Assembly: GCA_020860245.1 (NCBI GenBank)
Contig: JAJBUQ010000033.1
Location: 1-48,868, forward strand
Direction of reading: 5' to 3'
DNA: 48,868 bases
DNA from: Rikenellaceae bacterium
GTDB lineage: Bacteria > Bacteroidota > Bacteroidia > Bacteroidales > Rikenellaceae
The notes below the pieces were generated by a model. That model did no database searches and was not told where the DNA came from. It saw only the letters and a program-made list of their open reading frames with translations. Shown here piece by piece: positions 25,541 to 33,122 of this stretch. The stretch's first letter is position 1; each line of letters starts with the position of its first letter. The position numbers and the translations under genes are program-made.

Positions 25541-25555
25541 AGTAATAAACTTACT
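25541..25555. promoter_or_regulatory. Inverted repeat AGTAA-N5-TTACT, candidate second operator
   Basis: A perfect 5-bp inverted repeat lies 34 bp before the DJ-1/PfpI ATG. It is followed by another AAAAGTAA at 25556-25563. It is close in sequence to the upstream repeat at 25464-25481. Confidence 0.5.
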
Positions 25556-25588
25556 AAAAGTAATCAATGTTAATTAAAAAAGAAAATC

Positions 25589-26116
25589 ATGGCAAAAAAA
25601 ACAGCAGTTTTAGCGGTAAATCCGGTAAATGGATACGGATTGTTTCAGTATCTGGAATCATTTTTCGAAAATGAGATTCCGTATACTTTGTACGCGGTAG
25701 CGGATTCTATTGAAATAAAAACTAACTCCGGAGTAGCGGTCTCTGCGCACGATATTATCTCCAACCTTATTGGGAGGGAAGACGAATACGATGCCTTGGT
25801 GTTTGCATGCGGCGATGCGATGCCGAAGTTTAACGATAATATCAGTAAGAAGTATAATCAAGATCTTCTTCAGGTTGTAGCCTCATTCGGTAAAAAAGGA
25901 AAAATAATGATAGGGCATTGTGTAGCTGGATTTTTATTCGACATTATAGGTATTGCGGAGGGAAAAAAAATTGCCCTTCACCCCTTATGTAAACCTATGG
26001 TAAATAAGGCCGTCGGTACGGATGAAACTGTAATGATAGACGGGAAATTTTATACAGCGCAGACCGAAAATTCAATTTCCGGATTGATCGGAGAAGTGGT
26101 CAATGTATTGAAATAA
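25589..26116 (+). CDS. DJ-1/PfpI family protein
   Basis: This 175-residue protein has a DJ-1/PfpI flavodoxin-like fold: KTAVLAVNPVNGY at the N-terminus, YDALVFACGDAM near residue 70, and the nucleophile elbow KIMIGHCVAGF with Cys near residue 111. The C-terminus has FYTAQTENSISGLIGEVVNVL. Family members act as glyoxalases, deglycases, amidotransferase-like enzymes or redox sensors. Control by the divergent HxlR regulator points to a stress or electrophile response. Specific activity is not assignable from sequence. Confidence 0.87.
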   Translation: MAKKTAVLAVNPVNGYGLFQYLESFFENEIPYTLYAVADSIEIKTNSGVAVSAHDIISNLIGREDEYDALVFACGDAMPKFNDNISKKYNQDLLQVVASFGKKGKIMIGHCVAGFLFDIIGIAEGKKIALHPLCKPMVNKAVGTDETVMIDGKFYTAQTENSISGLIGEVVNVLK

Positions 26117-26141
26117 ATTCCGTGGATAACGCAATTAAAAC

Positions 26142-26168
26142 AGGCCGTATATCGAATATATACGGCCT
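26142..26168. terminator. Bidirectional terminator between DJ-1/PfpI gene and ackA
   Basis: A perfect 11-bp stem (AGGCCGTATAT at 26142-26152, complement at 26158-26168) has a 5-nt loop. TATTTT follows on the plus side and an A/T-rich tract on the minus side. Confidence 0.8.
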
Positions 26169-26188
26169 ATTTTAGATTTTTTTATCGT

Positions 26189-27403
26189 TTATTCCGAACG
26201 TTTCTTAACGAGCCGGAACGTATCTGCCGCAATAACGAGTTCTTCATTAGTACAGGTGAGGGCTACTTTAACGCGTGATTCCGGTTTTGAGATGACAGTA
26301 TCCTTTCCTCTCAATCCTCTATTTTTCTCGTAATCGAGTTCCACTCCCATGAATTCGAGTCCTTTGCAGACAAACTCCCTTAGTGAAGCTTCGTTCTCGC
26401 CTACACCGCCTGTGAATACGATAAGGTCCACCCCCTCCATCTCAGCCGCATAAGCACCTACGAATTTTTTGATCCGTGTGTTGTACATCTCCAAAGCGAG
26501 TTTGGCTCTCTCGTTGCCGTCAGACGCAGCATGTTCGATGTCGCGCATGTCCGAAGAGAGCCCTGTTATTCCGAGTACGCCCGATTCCTTATTGATAAGA
26601 TCGTTCATTCTGCTCCAGCTGAATTGTTCTTTTTCAGCGATATAGAGTATGGCGCCGGGATCCACGCTTCCGCATCGCGTACCCATAATAAGGCCGTCCA
26701 CAGGAGTGAAGCCCATGGAGGTATCGAAGGATTTGCCGTTGAGAATAGCTGTTACTGAGCCTCCGTTGCCGATATGGCAGGTAATTATCTTGGAATTTTC
26801 GAAATCCAAACCCGTCATCTCGCAAGCTCTCTGAGCTACGAATTTGTGACTGGTACCGTGAAATCCGTACTTCCTTACACGGAACTGTTCGTAATATTTA
26901 TACGGGAATGCGTACAGGAAATTCTTCTCAGGCATGCTTTGGTGGAACGAAGTATCGAATACTGCTACTTGCGGAACGTGCGGAAGAATAGTTTCGATAG
27001 AAAGAATGCCCTTCATGTGCGCCGGATTATGTAGCGGAGCGAGGTCGAAGCAGCTCTCTATCTTCTGTATCACCGATTTGTCGATCACTGCGCTCTCCTT
27101 GAAAAACTCTCCGCCGTGAGCTACGCGGTGACCTACCGCGCCGAGTTCCGCAAGGCTCTTAATCACTCCGTAATCCGGATCTGTAATGGTGTTTATTATA
27201 AGGTTAATGCCCGCAGAGTGGTCCGGTATACTCTTAATAAGTTCATATTTATCTTTACCGATAGGTTTGTGTGTAAGCACTCCGTCGCTGAGGCCTATTC
27301 TTTCGATCTGTCCCTTGGCAAGAAGGTTGCTCTCGCTGGAAGTCATGTCTATCACCTGATATTTGATGGAAGAACTTCCGCAGTTTAATACAAGAATTAT
27401 CAT
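26189..27403 (-). CDS. ackA: Acetate kinase
   Basis: This 404-residue ASKHA kinase converts acetyl phosphate plus ADP to acetate plus ATP. Signatures: LVLNCGSSSIKYQVID at the N-terminus, GHRVAHGG near residue 90, KYGFHGTSHKFV near 175, ITCHIGNGGSVTAI near 205, and FTGGVGENEASLRE near 325. It follows pta by 24 nt on the same strand, the usual pair, giving substrate-level phosphorylation in fermentation. Confidence 0.97.
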   Translation of the reverse strand: MIILVLNCGSSSIKYQVIDMTSSESNLLAKGQIERIGLSDGVLTHKPIGKDKYELIKSIPDHSAGINLIINTITDPDYGVIKSLAELGAVGHRVAHGGEFFKESAVIDKSVIQKIESCFDLAPLHNPAHMKGILSIETILPHVPQVAVFDTSFHQSMPEKNFLYAFPYKYYEQFRVRKYGFHGTSHKFVAQRACEMTGLDFENSKIITCHIGNGGSVTAILNGKSFDTSMGFTPVDGLIMGTRCGSVDPGAILYIAEKEQFSWSRMNDLINKESGVLGITGLSSDMRDIEHAASDGNERAKLALEMYNTRIKKFVGAYAAEMEGVDLIVFTGGVGENEASLREFVCKGLEFMGVELDYEKNRGLRGKDTVISKPESRVKVALTCTNEELVIAADTFRLVKKRSE

Positions 27404-27427
27404 TTTCCTTTGTTTTAGGTATTGTTA

Positions 27428-28432
27428 TTATTCCATTCCTCCCGCCTGACAAGCAGTTATCGCCACGAGGCTCACGATGTCGCTGATTGAACACCCTCTC
27501 GAAAGATCGTTGATGGGTGCGGCCATTCCCTGAAGAACCGGTCCTACCGCTTCCGCGTGAGCCATACGTTGTACGAGTTTGTATGCGATATTGCCGACGT
27601 CCAGCGATGGGAAGACGAGTACGTTCGCTCTACCTGCGACGCGGCTGTCAGGGGCCTTCTTGCATGCTATTCCCGGAACGAGAGCGGCATCAGCTTGGAG
27701 TTCGCCGTCGATCTGCATATCCGGAGCCATCTCTTGTGCGAGACGAGTCGCCACCGCTACCTTATCCACCATCTCGTGTTTAGCGGAACCTTTGGTCGAG
27801 AAACTGAGCATTGCGATGCGTGGTTCGATGCCAGCGATCGATCTTGCCGTCTCTCCGGTAGATACCGCTATCTGTGCGAGCTCTTCCGCCGTAGGGTTAG
27901 GATGTACCGCGCAGTCTGCGAACACCATAAGTCCGTTCTCTCCGAAGTGGTTGTCAGGAATGAACATGAGAAACGCGCCTGAAACGACGCTGATCCCCGG
28001 TTTGGTTTTAACGTACTGGAAGGCTGGCCGGAGAACGTCTCCGGTCGTATTGTTTGCTCCTGCCACTTCACCGTCCGCATCGCCCGCCTTAATCATAACC
28101 GCCGCAAGATAAAGAGGATTTGTTATCAAGGATTCAGCCTGTTCGCGAGTCAGACCCTTACTGCCCCTCAGCTTAAGCATCAGTTCGACATATTCCTCCT
28201 TCTTCGGATTGTTGTTCGGATCTATGATCGCAGCCTTGCCGATATTTTCGAGATTGTACTCGTACGCTTGTTGGTGTATCTCTTCCGGAGATCCGATCAA
28301 AATAAGGTCGCAGAAATCCTCCTTTAAGATAATGTCCGCTGCTTTGATGTTCCTCTCTTCCGGAGCTTCCGGTAAAATGATTCTTTTTTTGTTCTCTCTG
28401 GCTTTGGCCTTGAGTTGTTCTACAAATTCCAT
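27428..28432 (-). CDS. pta: Phosphate acetyltransferase
   Basis: This 334-residue enzyme is the short Pta type with only the catalytic domain. It exchanges CoA for phosphate on acetyl-CoA. Motifs: RIILPEAPEERNI near residue 17, MIKAGDADGEVAGANNTTGDVLRPA near 105-130, ADCAVHPNPTAEELAQIA near 165 and LVFPSLDVGNIAYKLVQR near 280. The ATG at 28432 (MEFVEQLKAK) is chosen; the longer frame runs into crcB. The gene lies 17 nt downstream of crcB and 24 nt upstream of ackA, so crcB-pta-ackA may be one transcript. Confidence 0.96.
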   Translation of the reverse strand: MEFVEQLKAKARENKKRIILPEAPEERNIKAADIILKEDFCDLILIGSPEEIHQQAYEYNLENIGKAAIIDPNNNPKKEEYVELMLKLRGSKGLTREQAESLITNPLYLAAVMIKAGDADGEVAGANNTTGDVLRPAFQYVKTKPGISVVSGAFLMFIPDNHFGENGLMVFADCAVHPNPTAEELAQIAVSTGETARSIAGIEPRIAMLSFSTKGSAKHEMVDKVAVATRLAQEMAPDMQIDGELQADAALVPGIACKKAPDSRVAGRANVLVFPSLDVGNIAYKLVQRMAHAEAVGPVLQGMAAPINDLSRGCSISDIVSLVAITACQAGGME

Positions 28433-28449
28433 AAAATATTTATTTTTGT

Positions 28450-28827
28450 TTAATTCGCAATTGTGTTTCCTATCTCCATTCCACCGAATGCCCCTCCTAT
28501 ACAAAGGACTATACTGAGAAAAATATATAATGCAGAGTGGAGCCATAATCCGTTCTTCAAGAGCATAAGATTTTCGATAGAAAAAGTTGAGAAAGTGGTG
28601 AAACCACCGCAGAATCCCGTTATTGTCAATAAGGCGAAGTCACCTCTCGGATTATTTCCCATGATCGGAAAAAGTATTCCTATCAAAATAGATCCTGCAA
28701 GATTCACTATCAGCGCTGGAAATGGAAAAACCGTCATAGGCCCTGCCGTCTTAAGCAGGAATGATAGACCATAGCGTGAGATGCTTCCCATAAAACCGCC
28801 TGCTCCCACGAGTAGTATATCCTTCAT
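28450..28827 (-). CDS. crcB: Fluoride channel CrcB (Fluc)
   Basis: This 125-residue inner-membrane protein has four predicted helices (about residues 3-25, 35-57, 66-88 and 96-120). Fluc signatures: VGAGGFMGSISRYGL at residue 7, PFPALIVNLAGSILIG near 35, and TGFCGGFTTFSTFSIE near 69, which includes the Phe box and polar track for fluoride. It works as an antiparallel dimer exporting fluoride. It has no second crcB beside it, consistent with a homodimeric type. I looked for a fluoride riboswitch upstream and did not find one. Confidence 0.94.
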   Translation of the reverse strand: MKDILLVGAGGFMGSISRYGLSFLLKTAGPMTVFPFPALIVNLAGSILIGILFPIMGNNPRGDFALLTITGFCGGFTTFSTFSIENLMLLKNGLWLHSALYIFLSIVLCIGGAFGGMEIGNTIAN

Positions 28828-28833
28828 TTGATT

Positions 28834-28853
28834 CCAAGATTGCGCCCCCTTGG
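28834..28853 (-). promoter_or_regulatory. Small hairpin just before the crcB start
   Basis: CCAAG and CTTGG form a 5-bp stem with a 10-nt loop ending 6 nt before the crcB ATG. It could affect translation initiation. It does not match the fluoride riboswitch consensus, and its function is unproven. Confidence 0.3.
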
Positions 28854-28947
28854 GCCGGATTAGAAAATAATTTCCGAGCGAAAGTTAATAAAAACCGGAT
28901 AAATTATTATTTTTAAGGAGTGTTTTTTGTATAACAATAAGGATATT

Positions 28948-29805
28948 ATGAGTGAAAATCACAACTATATAAAAACAGTCGCCATAAAAGGATTATGGGG
29001 AAGGTACGACCTGGAATGGCATCTGAATCCGGATGTCAATATACTGTCAGGCATCAACGGAAGCGGTAAAAGTACGGTAATACGGTCGCTGGTGAAGATA
29101 TTGCGCTCCAAACAGTTCCCTGCGCATATACGCGGGGTTATAGAAGAGATCGACGTCATCTTCGAGAACGGAGATATGCTGATATCCGGCAACGGGAATA
29201 AGCTCTCCGATTATAGAATCGATGTCATAAGCACCTTCGATAACCGCATGAAAGAGCTCGAGGCAATGCAGAAATTATCCGACGGTCTTGTCCGGACCGA
29301 ACTGGATTGGGAACTGTACATGCTTCAGCGCAGATATATGTCGTACCAGCTGGAACAATCCCGGAAGGTTATACGTCTTCTGCGAGGCACAGCTCCGCAG
29401 GAGGAGATCGACGAAATAACCGGACAGCGCACCGTCTTTTTCGATATGATGGACCGACTGTTTGCCCGTACCGGAACCATCATAAACCGTGAGAGCGACG
29501 AATTGTGCTTCCTCAAAGGATCGAAAAAAATATCGGTATACATGCTCTCTTCCGGAGAGAAACAGTTGCTTCTTATTCTTGCGATGGTACTGACGCAGGA
29601 CTGTAAACCGTACATTCTCCTGATGGACGAACCTGAGATCTCACTGCACTTCGACTGGCAGGGAAGTCTTATCGAAAATATAAGAACCCTGAACCCTAAC
29701 GTGCAGCTTATCATGTCCACCCATTCCCCGGCCGTGATTATGAACGGATGGCTCGGGCATGTAACCGAAATGAGCGATATAGTTATCAAAGAGCGTGAAG
29801 AATGA
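28948..29805 (+). CDS. AAA family ATPase paired with a DUF4435 gene (PARIS/OLD-like)
   Basis: This 285-residue ABC-type AAA ATPase of the AAA_15/AAA_21/OLD group has Walker A GINGSGKST (residues 35-43) and signature LSSGEKQ near 210. Walker B is ILLMDEPEISLHFDWQ near 228 and the H-loop is MSTHSP near 257. The region between (about 85-195) is charged and helical, replacing a long coiled coil. It has no fused TOPRIM nuclease; instead a DUF4435 gene overlaps it by 4 nt (ATGA). This two-gene layout is that of PARIS (AriA/AriB) and related OLD-type nuclease systems. The ATG at 28948 is preferred to the TTG at 28927. Neighbours are housekeeping genes, with no island markers. Function is inferred from domain pairing only. 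Confidence 0.8.
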   Translation: MSENHNYIKTVAIKGLWGRYDLEWHLNPDVNILSGINGSGKSTVIRSLVKILRSKQFPAHIRGVIEEIDVIFENGDMLISGNGNKLSDYRIDVISTFDNRMKELEAMQKLSDGLVRTELDWELYMLQRRYMSYQLEQSRKVIRLLRGTAPQEEIDEITGQRTVFFDMMDRLFARTGTIINRESDELCFLKGSKKISVYMLSSGEKQLLLILAMVLTQDCKPYILLMDEPEISLHFDWQGSLIENIRTLNPNVQLIMSTHSPAVIMNGWLGHVTEMSDIVIKEREE

Positions 29806-30797
29806 CGAAGCTAACGGATGCGGTATCGTCGAAATACTTCGATGCTTCCGCTAAATTGCGCGGGAAAAAATATAAACTTGTGAAGGTATTTGTCGAAGGG
29901 TACGACGATATATCCTTCTGGAGGTGCATCTTCGACCAATTCGAGGACGAACGTCTCAGATTCGAGATCAGCGTACCTACGCGAGGCGACCTTGCTAAGG
30001 GGAAGAAGGTCGTAATGTCCATGATCCCGAACGTCGGAGACAGCATGCTTCTGTGTGTGGACAGCGACTTCGATTATCTATTCGGAGATTTTAACGAGCA
30101 GTCCCGTACGGTCAATAACACCAGATACTTGTTTCAAACATATACTTATGCTACGGAGAATTATCTGTGCTATCCGCCGTCTCTCAGGCGTTTATGTGTC
30201 CGGGCAACTAAGAACGACAGCAATATATTCGACTTCGAAGAATTCATGAAGGGATACTCCCGTGTGATCTATCCGCTATTCATATGGTATGCGTTCTCTG
30301 CCCGAAAAAGTTCGCAGAAGAGCTTTACCCTCGCTGATTTCCGGAATATCGTCAGAATTCATTATGTGGAGCTGCGCGATAACGGAGAGGGAACCCTGTC
30401 GTGGCTCCAAAGACACACGGATAAAAAACTTAAAACTCTGGAACGCCATAATTCCGAATGGATCGCCGAACTTCCAGCCTTCGAAAAAAAACTTAGAGGT
30501 AAGGGCGTGACGGAAGATAATGTCTATTTTTTTATGCAGGGGCATACGCTCAAGGATAACGTTGTCGTTGTATTATTACAGAATGTTTGTGATAAGCTCA
30601 GGGAGATCTCCAATAACATGATTAACAACAGCGAACGCCGCGGACTTGCGCTCAAGAACGAACTCAGCAATTACAATAATTCCCTGCGGAACGTAAAAGA
30701 CCTCCTTAACGAGAATACCAATTATAAAAACTGCTTCCTTTATAAAAAATTAGAAAGAGACATAAGGGAATATAAAAACAGCCTAAATATTGGGTAA
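29802..30797 (+). CDS. DUF4435 protein, TOPRIM/OLD-like putative nuclease partner
   Basis: This 331-residue protein has N-terminal motifs that match DUF4435, a TOPRIM-related fold: KVFVEGYDDISFWR with Glu32 and Asp35/36, then LLCVDSDFDYL with Asp87, Asp89 and Asp91, then YATENYLC with Glu119-Asn120-Tyr121. These acidic residues could bind two metal ions as in TOPRIM nucleases. The C-terminal half (about 180-331) is helical and basic, with a likely coiled coil at 265-325. In PARIS the DUF4435 subunit AriB is a TOPRIM nuclease released by AriA upon sensing a phage protein. Here the ATPase gene overlaps by 4 nt. Homology to AriB at the level of mechanism is inference. Confidence 0.78.
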   Translation: MTKLTDAVSSKYFDASAKLRGKKYKLVKVFVEGYDDISFWRCIFDQFEDERLRFEISVPTRGDLAKGKKVVMSMIPNVGDSMLLCVDSDFDYLFGDFNEQSRTVNNTRYLFQTYTYATENYLCYPPSLRRLCVRATKNDSNIFDFEEFMKGYSRVIYPLFIWYAFSARKSSQKSFTLADFRNIVRIHYVELRDNGEGTLSWLQRHTDKKLKTLERHNSEWIAELPAFEKKLRGKGVTEDNVYFFMQGHTLKDNVVVVLLQNVCDKLREISNNMINNSERRGLALKNELSNYNNSLRNVKDLLNENTNYKNCFLYKKLERDIREYKNSLNIG

Positions 30798-30913
30798 TAT
30801 CGGTATATCACATATAAATGAGAAATTATGACCAATAAATAACCGTTTTGGGATAACAAGTGTAACATTAAATTCCGAAATTTACCAATATCATATTACA
30901 CGGGATATTCAAA

Positions 30914-30944
30914 ATTTAATCAAATTGTTAATATTTGATTAAAT
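30914..30944. promoter_or_regulatory. 12-bp perfect inverted repeat upstream of DUF4301/V-ATPase genes
   Basis: ATTTAATCAAAT (30914-30925) and ATTTGATTAAAT (30933-30944) are separated by 7 nt. A third half-site TTTAATCAAA follows at 30952-30961. It lies 73-103 bp before the DUF4301 ATG, in promoter position. No T tract follows that would make it a terminator. A repressor or activator operator is the inferred role. Confidence 0.5.
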
Positions 30945-31016
30945 CGACTGTTTTAATCAAAAGTATTAAATATTAATATTAACTTGTGCAGTCATTCCCA
31001 AAAATATATTGAGGCT

Positions 31017-32477
31017 ATGTTTAGTGAAAAGGATATTCTCCAGATTCAGGAGAGAGGTATATCGGTAGAAAAAATACAACGGCAGATTAAAAATTTCGAG
31101 AACGGATTCCCGTATCTCGGAATATTGCGTGCGGCCACATTAAACGACGGTATAAAAAATTATTCGCGTGAAGAAGTAGTCGGACTTGCGGATAGCTACG
31201 ACCGTAGAAAGAAGGGCGCGGTTGTCAAATTCGTCCCGGCGTCCGGAGCAGCTACACGTATGTTTAAGGACTTATACGAATTCCTGAATACCGGTGAAAT
31301 AAACGATTCTGTCCGCAGAGTTATGGAGGACATAGAAAAATTCCCGTTCTTCGCTGACTTAAAGGCATCCGGTATAGATTTGGGAGACAGCAAAGAGGTT
31401 ATTTCATACATTGTCGGAGAAGGATTGAATTACGGCAATCTGCCTAAAGGGCTTATCCTCTTCCATAAATACGACGATGAGAGCCGTACGGCGGTAGAGG
31501 AACATCTGGCAGAAGCAGGTGCATACGGAGTATCTTCGGAGAATAGAGCGAGGATCCATTTTACCGTATCTCCGGAACATCTGGAGCTCTTCGATAGGCA
31601 TGTAAAAGAGTCGGTTCCAAAATTCGAACAGGAATACGGAGTAAAATACGACGTTACATTTTCTTGTCAGAAACCATCGACGGACACCATTGCGGTAGAT
31701 ATGGAAAACAACCCGTTCCGCGAAGATGACGGTTCGATTTTATTCCGTCCGGCAGGACACGGTGCGTTACTGGAAAACCTCAACGATATCGATGCGGATA
31801 TTATATTTATCAAAACGGTAGACAACGTAGTGCCGGATCATCTCAAATCGGATACGGTTCTATATAAAAGGGCGATGGCGGAAATTCTTCTTCGTCTTCA
31901 ACAGAGATGCTTCGAGTATGTAAACGCTTTGGAATGCGGAGCCAACGAACCGCTGCTCGAAGAGATAGAAGAGTTTATAAAAGAAGACCTGTCGTATAAC
32001 TTCAGGAACGAATTCAGCCGTAAGACCAACAAAGAGAAAGCCAATACAATGATGGGTATTCTCAACCGTCCGATCCGCGTGTGCGGAATAGTGCGGAACG
32101 AAGGTGAGCCCGGAGGGGGGCCGTTCTGGGTAAGGTCCGAAGAAGGGGATGTGTCTCTTCAAATCGCGGAATCCGCACAGATAGCGCCGGAAAAATCGGA
32201 TGTCATGCGTAAGGCGACTCACTTCAATCCCGTCGACATTGTATGTGCAGTTAAAGATTACCGTGATAAAAAATTCGATCTCCTGAAATTTACCGATCCC
32301 CGAACCGGATTTATTTCTGAAAAATCCAAAAACGGCCGTAAACTCAAGGCACAGGAATTGCCGGGATTGTGGAACGGATCTATGGCAGGGTGGAATACGG
32401 TGTTCGTCGAGGTTCCTATATCCACGTTCAGTCCGGTGAAGACCGTGAACGATCTTCTAAGACCTCAGCATCAGTAA
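31017..32477 (+). CDS. DUF4301 family protein
   Basis: This 486-residue protein is recognised as DUF4301 from its KFVPASGAATRMFKDL segment near residue 75, which resembles a nucleotidyltransferase or sugar-nucleotide-binding loop. Further conserved-looking parts are PKGLILFHKY near 145, RPAGHGALLENLNDIDADIIFIKTVDNV near 250 and GEPGGGPFWVRSEEG near 367. It has no signal peptide or membrane helix. The function is not established; an NTP-transferase fold is suggested by the sequence. It ends 25 nt before the V-ATPase E subunit gene, so it may head that operon. The ATG at 31017 (MFSEKDILQ) is preferred to the earlier TTG. Confidence 0.85.
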   Translation: MFSEKDILQIQERGISVEKIQRQIKNFENGFPYLGILRAATLNDGIKNYSREEVVGLADSYDRRKKGAVVKFVPASGAATRMFKDLYEFLNTGEINDSVRRVMEDIEKFPFFADLKASGIDLGDSKEVISYIVGEGLNYGNLPKGLILFHKYDDESRTAVEEHLAEAGAYGVSSENRARIHFTVSPEHLELFDRHVKESVPKFEQEYGVKYDVTFSCQKPSTDTIAVDMENNPFREDDGSILFRPAGHGALLENLNDIDADIIFIKTVDNVVPDHLKSDTVLYKRAMAEILLRLQQRCFEYVNALECGANEPLLEEIEEFIKEDLSYNFRNEFSRKTNKEKANTMMGILNRPIRVCGIVRNEGEPGGGPFWVRSEEGDVSLQIAESAQIAPEKSDVMRKATHFNPVDIVCAVKDYRDKKFDLLKFTDPRTGFISEKSKNGRKLKAQELPGLWNGSMAGWNTVFVEVPISTFSPVKTVNDLLRPQHQ

Positions 32478-32502
32478 AAGTAAAATTGAAAATTAAAATA
32501 TT

Positions 32503-33117
32503 ATGGATAACAAACTTCAACGACTCACTCAGAAATTATACGAAGAGGGGTTGTCAAAAGGACGCACCGAGGCGGAAGAACTCGTTGCCAATGCCAAAAA
32601 GGAAGCGGAAGCTATAATTAAAAAGGCAAAGGAAGATGCCGAAACTTTAAAGCGCAACGCGGAGAAGGAGTCAGTAGACCTTAAGCGCAACACGAAAACA
32701 GAAATATCCCTTGCTTCAAAACAAATGATAGGCATAATTAAGCAGCAGATAGAACGCCTGGTTATTGCCGATAAAATCTCTCCTGCCGTTAAGGATGCCG
32801 TAGGCGATAAATCCTTTGTTAAAGAGGTGATAATCGCTCTGGCTAAAAACTGGAACGAGAACGAGGGGAATAAACTCGATATAGTCCTGCCTGCCGATAC
32901 CGATGCGGCGTTCGAAAAGGAACTGAGCAAAGAAGTGGGCGCGACGCTTGGACAGGGATTCGAAATCACCCTCGATAAGGGTGTAAAATCTGGATTCCGC
33001 GTCGCACCTAAAGACGGAGGATATTACATCAGCTTCTCGGATGCCGACTTCGATGCGCTATTCAAAGAATTCGTGCGTCCGAAGGTTGCGGAACTGATAT
33101 TCGGTGGAGAAAAATAA
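32503..33117 (+). CDS. ntpE: V-type ATP synthase subunit E
   Basis: This is the 204-residue peripheral-stalk subunit. The N-terminal 75 residues form a long Ala/Lys/Glu-rich helix (EEGLSKGRTEAEELVANAKKE). The C-terminal globular part has LDIVLPADTDAAFEKEL and DKGVKSGFRVAPKDGGYYISFSD, as in NtpE/AtpE. It holds the stator to the A3B3 head. It is the first structural gene of the V-ATPase cluster, 5 nt before the DUF2764 gene. No subunit G/H gene is seen, although E normally pairs with one. Confidence 0.92.
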   Translation: MDNKLQRLTQKLYEEGLSKGRTEAEELVANAKKEAEAIIKKAKEDAETLKRNAEKESVDLKRNTKTEISLASKQMIGIIKQQIERLVIADKISPAVKDAVGDKSFVKEVIIALAKNWNENEGNKLDIVLPADTDAAFEKELSKEVGATLGQGFEITLDKGVKSGFRVAPKDGGYYISFSDADFDALFKEFVRPKVAELIFGGEK

Positions 33118-33122
33118 CAGGC

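Noticed and set aside
27579-28112. Long plus-strand ORF (177 codons) inside pta
   Set aside because: It is antisense to the well-conserved pta gene and has no recognisable domain; it reflects codon use of pta.
28828-28926. Possible fluoride riboswitch upstream of crcB
   Set aside because: The conserved pseudoknot sequence of the crcB motif is not present on the crcB strand; only a small 5-bp hairpin is seen.
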